Assembly (NCBI GenBank): GCA_029582155.1
Contig: CM055906.1
Span: 14,823,291 to 14,887,290, forward strand
Source of the DNA: Panopea generosa
Lineage: Eukaryota > Mollusca > Bivalvia > Adapedonta > Hiatellidae
Reading direction: 5' to 3'
DNA: 64,000 nucleotides
The notes beneath the pieces were generated by a model. That model had not been told where the DNA came from and did no database searches. It saw only the letters and a program-made list of their open reading frames with translations. Position numbers and translations under genes: made by a program. Positions 48,491 to 60,600 of the stretch are shown here, one piece after another. Position 1 is the stretch's first letter, and the number at the start of each line of letters is the position of its first letter.

Positions 48491-49282
48491 TATTTGACTC
48501 AATTTGGTATCATTGTGAATGTAGAAACCTGGGGCTTGATTCATTAACACCTGTAAGTTTATAAAACTCTAAAACAGAAGATCTGATGTTACATAAGATT
48601 TCGGAAATTCCTTTAGTGGGTTTCAGTAACATAACTTTGGAAATTTTCTTTAGCCTGAGAAAAGAAATGATGAAAATCACATTACTGTGCATCGATGAAA
48701 TAGTGTTTAGCTGTTTTAAAGCTGTTTAAAAGTTTGCATGAACTTCTTGGACTCATGAATGTTAATAATACATACGCCCCTTCCCCACACACACCCAGTA
48801 CTAGCGTCTGCAACAGCATGTCTCATTGTAAAACTTTTTTTTCATGTGATTTAATGCGTAAAACATTTTTTTTTTTTATCAATGAAAATTGCCGCGTTGT
48901 TTAGAGCACAGCGAGATAAGTGTATTCTTCTGCATTTAAATGGAAATTGTATGCTTTACATACCGTATCTTTGAATTTTAAATACAGAAAAAAATCTGCA
49001 ACAAATAAAAAAAACTTTGAATCTTTTGTTGTATAATACGCCCTCTTCTACGGCAAATGCGTTTTGAAACTTGTGAACTACTTTATCAGTTGGATGAATA
49101 TGGCAGTTCCTGCCATACGTTACCTTTATAACAGATTGCTAGAGCTGCACGACAGCTAAGGAAGTCAGAGCTTTGCTCGCCTTCCAATAAAAAAGAAAAT
49201 AATTACAGGGACATACAGCAATGCTTAAATCAATGTTTTTTTTTTACCTATCAAATAAATCACTGCATCTATAAACGTATAT
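48491..49282. other. Intergenic, no recognised feature
   Basis: AT-rich, no gene or known repeat. Confidence 0.5.
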
Positions 49283-49570
49283 ACATAGTCAGATAGAGAT
49301 ATCCATTTCACAGTATAACTTTTACATAGTCAAATAGAGATATCCATTTCCAAGTATTACTTTTACATAGTCAAATAGAGATATCCATTTCCAAGTATTA
49401 CTTTTACATAGTCAGATAGAAATATCCATTTCCAAGTATTACTTTTACATAGTCAGATAGAGATATCTATTTCCAAGTATAACTTTTACAAAGTCAGATA
49501 AAGATTTCCATTTCCAAATATTACTTTTACATAGTCAGATAGAGATATCCATTTCCAAGTATTACGTTTC
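49283..49570. repeat. ~42-bp minisatellite, 7 copies
   Basis: The unit contains ACATAGTCAGATAGAGATAT, CCATTTCCAAGTATTACTT. Low divergence, roughly seven copies. Confidence 0.9.
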
Positions 49571-51476
49571 AAAACTTCATATTTAAGAAATCATTAACAT
49601 TTTTTTTTATAAAACTAGCGGATTCCAGCTGGTTTTGAAAATAAGAGACAAAAAAATCTTAAAAACCAAAAAAAAAAAAAATCTGATGTTTCCTTGGAAT
49701 GTTTCTATGATGATGGCAGAAACTATCTACAAGAGTTATGCCCCTTTCTGAACTAAAGAAGCCATCAAAGGTCTGCACATAAACTATGATAGTCTCACTT
49801 CACATTTACCTCATGCAGATAAATTATATAATTTTCAGAAATGGAGTTCAATTACTCCATGTCATTTTTAGCCACCAGACTTTTGTTTCTATATTGGAAA
49901 GGAGCATAGTTCTTGAAAGTGGATGAAAGACGACATATTTCTCATGTATAAAAATACAATTTCAACTTTGCCCTATGTCTCCATCAATACAAAAATCAAT
50001 ATCTCTCAAAGGTGTTTGCTACAATAACAAATAAACATTCTGTTCCGATGGCACGGTCAGGTTACATATAGCTAAAATTTAATCTTATGATGTTTTTGTA
50101 CACATTCCATTACCAGTCTACAAATTGATCATAGAAATTAAAAACTTCCATTTTATTGAATAGAAATAAGACAATAATGCTTGCTTTTAGAAATGTTTAT
50201 TTTTCTCTGCCCAGGAGACTTTAAATAAAAAAAAATAAACAAACCGCACAACAAATAATTTCATACTGTCAGATGTATATTAACCTTGAAATACGTAATT
50301 TTAAACACTCAAGATTTTAAAATAAAAGTTATTAAAAAAAACAAATTACAGTGTTCTATAACAAGATATGAATGTGTTTATGAAAGTTAGTCACCATAAC
50401 ATTAAGTATTTTGTTGAGAAATAGAAAAAAGCTCAGCATAACATAAAACCTTTATAGGACAATGTAAGGCTTAAAATGAACTTGTGAGATAAGGAGAAGT
50501 AGGTGATGTTAAAAGATTTATCATGATGGTAATCAGTTTACAGAAACAGATTTAAAAATATATATAAATATTTAAATATAAAATTCAAACAACAACTAAA
50601 CAAAAAGACTTTTGGAGTCAAAATTTAAAAAATTTCATCACTATGACATAAGTAGTTCGTCTGAAACAAAGAAAAACTGGACAACAATGATGCCAGGGTA
50701 ATGACAATAGCTCTTTTTTGTCTAATAAAAGACGAGCTTAAAACAATAAAACTTTTCCTGTTAGCAAATACACTCAATTAACAATGTGTATGTTGAGAAC
50801 TCTCCACCTTTATATCACACAAAAGCAACTCGGGTTAGAAAAGCTCTCATGGATATGAGAATAAGATAAAGTTTTCCAAGTCTCCATCTTTAAAACAGCT
50901 TTATCCAGCATTTAAATCTGACCATCTCTACTGTATACACAGTACTGAGTCTTGTTCTAGCATACTACTGAGATTTGTTTTTTTTCTACACAAATTTATA
51001 CATTTAATTACAGTCTGCTAAGAATAAAGTCATACTGGCACAGCCACTTTATAAAGTGTAAATTTATGTAGGAAGTGGACTTGAGAGTGGTTCAGAACTC
51101 TGAGACGTCCTCACAATCAGGATAAATAAATTAAAATTTATAAACTAATTACATTTTTCAAGTGCATGAAATTGGTCACAAACTTGATCTTTTCACTGGT
51201 AAAATGGCTGAAAACCTTCTCCAGTATTAAAGAATTCTGGTACACCCTTTTTCCATGTGAAGAATGAATAAACCATAATGTTCACATTGAAGGAATACAG
51301 ATTTAAATGCAAAGTATATTACACAACACTTTTCAAGTTTTCATCCAAATTGATTTTGTAGGCACAACTGGCAACATAGCAACATGTACTGTATTTAAAT
51401 TATGGCACGGTTCTGGTAACGGCAAGAGTGATTACACAGAGGCCTATCACAGTTTACTTTCTATATGACAGCCCTA
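49571..51476. other. Intergenic, 3' side of FBXW2
   Basis: No coding exon recognised. Should contain the FBXW2 3' UTR and polyadenylation site; an ATTAAA on the minus strand at 51008-51003 is one candidate. A short S3 SINE tail is at about 51070-51110. Confidence 0.5.
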
Positions 51477-51642
51477 TCAACCACCCCCGTCTCCTCCTCC
51501 TTCATCACCCCGCCACTTCAGAAGGAGAATATTGTTGTCTTTAAGGCACAGAGCGAGAAACATTCCAAACCTGTTCCTGTCGGTAAATCCATCCAACCAG
51601 TCAGTGTGGCCAAGTGTTGCTGATGCTCCATTTTGTGTAGGT
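51477..51642 (-). CDS. FBXW2: FBXW2 exon 6, C-terminus
   Basis: Phase 2 in; acceptor ATAATTTCAG|A. Encodes PTQNGASATLGHTDWLDGF, then RFGMFLALCLKDNNILLLKW, and ends in an Asp/Gly tail (RGDEGGGDGGG) before TGA at 51479-51477. This corresponds to the SWLNGLDG...LVLWKEHG end of the human protein, with a longer tail. An acceptor 16 nt upstream (TATATTTCAG) would be out of frame. Confidence 0.85.
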
Positions 51643-54600
51643 CTGAAATTATACGAGACTGAAATATAGTCTTTATTATATATATGATGAAATAAGACAA
51701 GATTTATATTGAGTCAACAAGACTGATTAAGAGCAAATGCTCTTCTAGTGAGGTTTTGAACTGATTGTAATTACTAAAAAATGTAAAAAATATTTAGTGG
51801 CAGTAAAATTTAGACATATGGTAAACATGGCTAAACCCGGGCAGGTCAATAAATCTATTTTAAACTAACGTAAAAAAACTTTTATTAGTGATAACTTTAT
51901 TATTGCTATTATTCACAAGTTTTATCCCTTGCAAATTCAAAGATTTCATTAAAATTGCAATTACGTTCAGTCTGACTGTTAACTATATCCGAAATCATGT
52001 CTGTCCAACAAAGACACATTCCATATAGGACAAATCAGAGCAAATTCGCGAAATGAAATTCACGCAAATTTTTAAAGTTTAAACTCGACAGAGTGGATCA
52101 AAATAGTTTGAGTTAAGTATTCTTCAAGATTAGAACATAAAGGTATATCTGTTGAGCAGAAGAAAAAATCCTTTTGGCATTTTGCCAAATTTCGCACCTA
52201 GGTATTAAGACTATTTGAATATTTGTCATGAAAGTATAAATTTGAGTGAGACTGATGACAAATCTAAGCAAACAAGAGTTATCTAACTTACAAAATTGAG
52301 TAAGTCTTATTACTGCAATACTTTGTATGAAGTTTCAATCCAATACATGCAGTGGCAGCTGAGTTATAGAATTTTTAAGTCAAACAAAGATAATATTTTC
52401 AAAAAAACAACTGGCAAGAGTTATCCCACTTGATTAATTTAGTTGGTTTCATGATTACAGAGCCAAATGTGAAGTTTCAATCAACTACACTGAGTGGGTG
52501 TTGTGATATGGACTTGATGGTACTTACACACAAAACTAACCAAAATTTCTAAGTCAAAGAAGAGCCATAATGTTCATGCAAAAGCTATTTCACTTAGTTA
52601 TCTAGTAGGTTTGATACCTTGGAAGTCTTGTGTGAAGTTTTAGCCAAACACATTGAGTGGTTATTCAGATATGGACTTGATGGTACTTGCACACAAATTT
52701 TAACCAGAATGTCTAAGTCAAACAAAGTAAATAATTTCATTATATTCATGCAAGAGTTATCTATCTTAGTTATTTTAGTAGGTTAGATGACTGGGATGTG
52801 TTGTGTAAAGTTTCCAGTCAAAACATGCAATGATAACTGAGATAGGATATTGCACACAAAACTTTCATCAAGGTGTGACACGGACACCAAAGGTGACGCT
52901 GACGCCAAAAGCGACCCCTGGGTGAGTAGAATAGCTCTCTTTATTCTTTGAACAGAATGAAAAATGAAACTATCACCAAAGTTTATTACAATTTGTTATT
53001 TGTTTGATTTTAAATTACTTAATAAATTGATAAATAATGCATTAATGTGAAATAAATAATAAAATGTTTGGGTGCATTAAAAATGTTGATTGTTTTATTA
53101 GTCTTTTATTTTGATTTTGCTATTAGTGGCTGGTTTTCTTTGTGAAAATGTACTTATGCTCCTACTCAACACTGTTGCTGTCTCCTAGTATCATAGTGAT
53201 CAAAGTGAAATAAATCAAGAAAGTAACAATTAATCATTAAACCAAATGAGAACAATGAACTATGAAGTGACCAGAGGTAAAAATATACTGAGGCAAATTA
53301 GGGAGTTCCGTAAAAAGGATTGAGTGGGCAAGTGATTTTGTGCATTCCCAACCTCATTTAGCAGGTGTACATGTAGTGAGGGACATAGTCAATAACTAAA
53401 TAATGTACTTCAAGTTTGAGCAAAAAAAAAAAAAGGTTTTGATTTTGTATTAAAACACAAATTAAATACAGTCAAACCCATCTTAAGCAGCAAGTTATGG
53501 GAATGAACAAAACACCTTTCAAGACACTGTTACTTTATAATAAAGTTGTACACATAGAACTGGTAAATAGCAAATGAAACTGCTTAAGGCAAGTGGCTGC
53601 TTAATAGAGATGACCACTAAAAATAAGAAAATGTGAGATATTATGGCAAATAATTATTAACCCTGTATTAATTAAAGTCACTAAACAATAGATTAAAACC
53701 AATCAGTATTTATAACCACTTTCTAAAACATTAGCCGGGCCCGATTGGCTGTCGGTTACATGTCTGATTATCAATCCAGGGTTCGTCGAGATCGAATCCC
53801 CATCTGGCAACAGTCTCTGTGATGATTTATATACAACATTGTGTCTCATTATCATTCGTCTCTCATCGCTGATTCAAGTGGGGAAGTTATCAGTTACTTG
53901 CAGAGATGGTTGTGCTTGAGTACTGGTTAACCTTTCAGGACCCCAGGAAATATGGTTAGGTTAACTGATTGTCTGTTAGCCCTTGATGGCATAAAAATGA
54001 CGCTAAATAATCATTAATCAATCTAAAACAATACCTGTAGGGTGGTACTGGTATAGAGCACATGATTCTACTGGAATGTATGTCGACAATCACTATGCGA
54101 CTGTATCCTTCATCAACCATATACATGGCAAATTTCTGACCTATACCTAACACAGTCTGCTTTGCAGGAAGATCTTTTGGTAGGACCAGAGTAGAGATAT
54201 GACGTGGTACACATTTGTCTTTTACAGTATCTGTTGTGTATGTTGATATAGACTGTACACGGTCTCTCTTGCTCCATGTGCAGACACTCACACCATACCC
54301 ATGTGTGTCGAAGGGTACGTGCATGCACCAGTCCGCAGTATGAGTTACACTGACATCAATGCGATCATTATTGGTCACAGTCCAGAAACAACATGCTTGT
54401 CTATCAATCGACACCAGCTGTAAAGAGGAATTGTCTAATGTGCCCTGTTCCCCAGCCTGCTCGGAAATTAGAGAGATAATTTTGACTCTTGTTATCCAAT
54501 CATTATGCCAGTCAGATAACGTGTTGAGCAGGAAACCGCTACTCATTTGCCAAATTTTGACAGTTTTATCAGCCGAGCCAGTAACTATAAGATCCAAATC

Positions 54601-57600
54601 ACGTCTTGCATCTAGACTAAACACGGCTGAAATGTGTCCGACATAACGGCACATCAGCTGTCCTGTGTCAATATTCCAGCATGCAGCAGTGTTGTCATAC
54701 GAGGCTGTGTACACATTGATGTCATCAAACTGTAATGCGGAGACGCTGTGTGTGTGAATAACTTTCATACAGTCACCAGTGTGAACATCCCAGAATCTCA
54801 CGGTGTGATCATCAGAACCTGATAAACATATAAATCATTGTCTGACAACTGTAATATCATCTGTGTACACATAAACTTACCAAAACCCAGCTATCATCTG
54901 TGTATACATAAACTTACCCAAACCCACATACCATCTGTGTATACATAAACTTACCCAAACCCAGATATTATCTGTGTATACATAAACTCCCCAAACCTAG
55001 ACATCATCTGTATACATAAACTTACCCAAACCCAGATTGGTTCAATTAAAGTTTCATAACTGAATGTATACAGGAATACAAAATCTAAACATTTAGCTAG
55101 AATTGAAATTATGTGAGACAATAACATGAGCGTGTACACCTGCTATGCTGTTGTATGTTAATTAGCGTTGCTTTCAACAATTGTTCAGTTTCATTGAGAT
55201 GGTATCTACTTGAGACAGTATTCTAGGCACTACCACACTGAATATCATGCCAAAGACACATGGTTGGATACCCCACCCAGTCTCTAACCTCTAAATGCTG
55301 AACACCAAGCAAGGAAAATTCTAGTATAATTTTCCAGGTCTTTGATATAAGCTAACCCATGACCTTTCATGTGCGGTTGTCTACCCCTAGATATAGGTGC
55401 AGTTACACCTGTTATGAAAACAATTATGTTTAGCTCTGCTTTCCTTTTTATTCAGTCATACAACAACAGACAGTTTTCTAAATATTGACAATTAGTTATG
55501 GTGTCTACTTGAGACAATATTCTTAATATTGACAAGTTAGTTATGGTGTCTGCTTGAGACAGTTTTCTAAATATTGACAAGTTAGTTATGGTGTCTACTT
55601 GAGACAGTATTCTAAATATTGACAAGTTAGTTATGGTGTCTACTTAAGACAGTTTTCTAAATATTGACAAATTAGTAATGGTGTCTTCTTGAGACAGTAT
55701 TCTAAATATTGACAAATTAGTAATGGTGTCTACTTGGGACAGTACTCTAAATATTAACAAATTAGTTGTGGAGTCTACTTGAGACAGTACTCAAAATATT
55801 GACAAGTTAGTTATGGAGTCTACTTGAGACAGTACTCAAAATATTAACAAATTAGTTGTGGAGTCTACTCGAGACAGTACTCAAAATATTGACAAGTTAT
55901 TTATGGAGTCTACTTGAGACAGTACTCTCAATACTGACAAATTAGTTATGGTGTCTACTTGAGACAGTACTCTAAATATTGACAAATTAGTTATGGTGTC
56001 TACTTGAGGCAGTACTCTAAATATTGACAAATTAGTTATGGAGTCTACATGAGACAGTACTCAAAATATTGACAAGTTAGTTGTGGAGTCTACTCGAGAC
56101 AGTACTCAAAATATTGACAAGTAAGTTATGGAGTCTACTTGAGACAGTACTCAAAATATTGACAAGTTAGTTATGGAGTCTACCCGAGACAGTACTCAAA
56201 ATATTGACAAGTTAGTTATGGAGTCTACTTGAGACAGTACTCTCAATACTGACAAGTTAGTTATGGTGTCTACTTGCGACAGTACTCTAAATATTGACAA
56301 ATTAGTTATGGTGTCTACTTGAGGCAGTACTCTAAATATTGACAAATTAGTTATGGAGTCTACATGAGACAGTACTCAAAATATTGACAAGTTAGTTATG
56401 GAGTGTACTCGAGATAGTACTCTAAATATTGACAAATTAGTTATGGTGTCTACTCGAGACAGTACTCTAAATATTGACAAATTAGTTATGGTGTCTACTC
56501 GAGACAGTACTCTTAATATTGACAAATTAGTTATGGTGTCTACTCGAGACAGTACTCTAAATATTGACAAATTAGTTATGGAGTCTACTCGAGACAGTAC
56601 TCAAAATATTGACAAGTTAGTTATGGAGTGTACTCGAGACAGTACTCTAAATATTGACAAATTAGTTATGGTGTCTACTTGAGGCAGTATTCTAAATATT
56701 GACAAGTTAGTTATGGAGTCTACTTGAGGCAGTACTCTAAATATTGACAAATTAGTTATGGTGTCTACTTGAGGCAGTACTCTAAATATTGACAAATTAG
56801 TTATGGAGTCTACATGAGACAGTACTCAAAATATTGACAAGTTAGTTATGGAGTGTACTCGAGATAGTACTCTAAATATTGACAAATTAGTTATGGTGTC
56901 TACTCGAGACAGTACTCTAAATATTGACAAATTAGTTATGGTGTCTACTCGAGACAGTACTCTTAATATTGACAAATTAGTTATGGTGTCTACTCGAGAC
57001 AGTACTCTAAATATTGACAAATTAGTTATGGAGTCTACTCGAGACAGTACTCAAAATATTGACAAGTTAGTTATGGAGTGTACTCGAGACAGTACTCTAA
57101 ATATTGACAAATTAGTTATGGTGTCTACTTGAGGCAGTATTCTAAATATTGACAAGTTAGTTATGGAGTCTACTTGAGGCAGTACTCTAAATATTGACAA
57201 ATTAGTTATGGTGTCTACTTGAGGCAGTACTCTAAATATTGACAAATTAGTTATGGAGTCTAATCGAGACAGTACTCTAAATATTGACAAATTAGTTAAG
57301 GTGTCTACTTGAGGCAGTACTCTAAATATTGACAAATTAGTTATGGTGTCTACTTGAGGCAGTACTCTAAATATTGACAAGTTAGTTATGGAGTGTACTC
57401 GAGATAGTACTCTAAATATTGACAAATTAGTTATGGAGTCTACTCGAGACATTACACTAAATATTGACAAATTAGTTATGGTGTCTACTCGAGACAGTAC
57501 TCAAAATATTGAAAAGTTAGTTATGGAGTCTACTTGAGACAGTACTCTAAATATTGACAAATTAGTTATGGAAAATGAAAAAAAAACATATGTGTGGTTC

Positions 57601-60600
57601 TATTTCATATATATTTGAATTTTTATTTATAAAGCTTGTTTGAAAAAAATTTAAATGACCATTTGATGTGGCATCATGACAAATAAAACATTAATATAAA
57701 CAGTAACATATATCTGTATTTGTTAAAAACACAAGTGAACTAATGCTACACTGTATATACTTAAAGAATGTGATTACGGCGATAATTGACAATTACCCCA
57801 TATCTTTAAAGAGGTTATACTCGGACGTCAGTGTATGTGCATGTGTGTGTGCATTGGCCATTAAACGAAAATAAACAACTCTGTGCTGCCTATGTTGAAA
57901 CGCAGAAATGAAGGAATATTTTACCTCCAGAAATAACCCATTAAACCATATGTAAACAATCAATGAACACAACTATAAATATGTTTCAATTATGCACCTG
58001 TAGCCACCATGTCTCTGTTGTAGGTTATAGCCATGACCCGACCCCTGTGACCTTCCAATGTCATCAGCTCAAATGCTGATTTGTTCTTCATTTTTTGCAC
58101 AAGATGTGTTGACTGAATGAAGAGACTTTTGTATTTATGTATTGGTACCCAGGGTTCCATGGTGATACGGGCACCAACTCGCCTAGCCATGTGGATCCAA
58201 ACTTCTCGAAAACTATTGATAAGATGATTCCAGTATCTAAAATAAAACAAGATTTAAAAATGTTAATTAAAACATGAATTAATACCTGGGTACATGGGTG
58301 GATACAGAGGGGTTTGGTGTGTGTGTGAGTACAGGGCATGTCCCTCTTACATTGGGCAAGCATAATTTAAGTAACTTTAAAGGGATTTGAAAGCCATTTC
58401 AAAATACTTTAATAGCGGATTGTTTCTCACTTCACTTGCCAACCTAATGATTATGATATTGAGATAGGCATGTTAGTTGATCTAAACTCATAATGTGAGG
58501 AATACGAAATGGTAATTGTTTTCAAATGTGTTTTCTTACTTGTGAACTCTTTTAAAAATATTACTAGCTTACTTAATTTATCATTCTGAAAAGGTTAAAA
58601 ATAATTATCCTCAAATGCTCATTAGATTGCACCATTTGGCAGCTTTGTTTCAAAACTGTTCAGGAGGAGCATGCACCAAACGTCCCTCACCTCAATATGA
58701 AACGCTGGATCAGCTCTTGATAAACTTTACAGTATGGAAATATTTTAAATCTAAAACATCTGACAACACTATCCATGTATGGTTTTATAAAGGATAGAAA
58801 AAACAAATATATACACTTTTGTATATTTGACTATTTAGCATCATTTTAATGTCATCAAGGTCTAACAGACAATCAGTAAATCTAACCACTCTTCCTTGGG
58901 ATCCTGGGCAGTTAACCAGTGCTTCAGCACACCCATCTTCATAAGAAACTGATATCATTCCCACTTGAATCAGCGGTGAGAGAAGAATGACAATGAGGCC
59001 AATATATCAATCATCACAGAGACCTGGAATTCGAACTCATGACTCCTGGATTGATAACAAGTGCTACCGGCTGAGCTAACCAGGCCGATACAAATATATA
59101 AGATAATTCCACTATGTTAGACAGAAACAACAACAAACTGGTTTGAGCATATCTTACTTGGAAACTAGACAACAATTAAGAAGACTTTTTTCATCAAGCA
59201 TCATAAGGATCCTGATGCTGATCTCTGTCGGCAGAAGACGCAGGAAGTCACGGTACAATAAACTAGGGAGTATGTCTGACATGTGGATAAGCTCCTGAAA
59301 TATAAATATATGTATAGGTTAAAGAGCCTGTGTGTTTCTGAGGTGCCTGATAGAATATTTGACTTAAAATGCAGTTTCCTGAATACCCATGCTACCAATC
59401 TAATGTTCTACTGATATTTTTTTTTGTTAAATTTCTATAAAACCAATAAAACAGACAAAAATAACAATAAGTGATACGTTTTGTCACACATGATCATGAT
59501 TATTATGAAAAATTATGTATTCCAACCATTTAAAAAGTTATACCTTTTCAAAAACACATACGAAATTAAGGGTCAACACATAAACTACGGTCAGGTCTAT
59601 AGCTCTTTGGACTAGAGACTTTCAAAAATTACATAGTCCAAAGTCAGTTCCTATTGTCAGTATATGACAGACCTCAAATTTAAAAAGAAATTATTTCTCT
59701 TTTCTAACTTTTTATCATTTCATCATAATCTTATTTAGTTTCAGCAAAAGAAACTAAGCAAACTCTCCCACCATCTTGCTCTGATTGTTCCATTTCGATA
59801 TAAAGTCATAGAAATAGGAAAACTTTTGTAATCTAGTTAAAAATGACAAAAGACTGGGTCTCGGACTATAATCTGTTTTTCGCACACTGCATGAAATTTG
59901 GTTATTTAAATGCCGTAATCTTGTAGATATGCATTTTATAGGTAAGAAGGAAGATTAAAGAGAAAATTTATGAAAATAACCATGTGCCCCTTTAAATAAA
60001 AACAGTAATAGTACCTTTTGATATAAATCTAATTTTTTAATTAAAATCTAAAATACAATGGAGGAATACAAAATAATAAATGGCCCAAGAGGGTCTGTGA
60101 TCGCTCTTCTTGTCAGCATATGTTCTGAATATTAAAAACAAAATCTGAGCACCACAAGCTTATGATGTTTCTTGATAACTTCATGTAAAGCTCTGAATCT
60201 TCAAAAGTGATATTTATTTTATTACAGAATGGGGTCCTCAGTGACCAAGTAGTCTACGACCCTCTCGTGTAGTGGTCATTTACCTCTTACTGCCGAGGCC
60301 GTGGGTTTGGGCCAAATTGGCCTAAAAGATTTATGTGAGAAAATTTGCTGTTTACTTATGGAAGGACGTTGGTTAAACTCTGATTCATTTTATGATCTGA
60401 CTGAATCTATTTCCACCAATAAAACTGTATAGATCTATATCATATATAACCTGTCGTATGTTGAAATGGTGTTAAACCCAATTAAAAAAGCATTGAAATG
60501 ATTCCATCCTTTACCTGAATATACATATTACCTTAGATCCACATAGGCTCAGTAAATTATCAAGTGTTCGTATTCTCTCTATATCAGACAGCCCTAGAAA

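Noticed and set aside
56376..57470. Frames with STRDSTLNIDKLVM and FRVLSRVDTITNLSI repeats
   Set aside because: By-product of the 45-bp intronic minisatellite in FBXW2.
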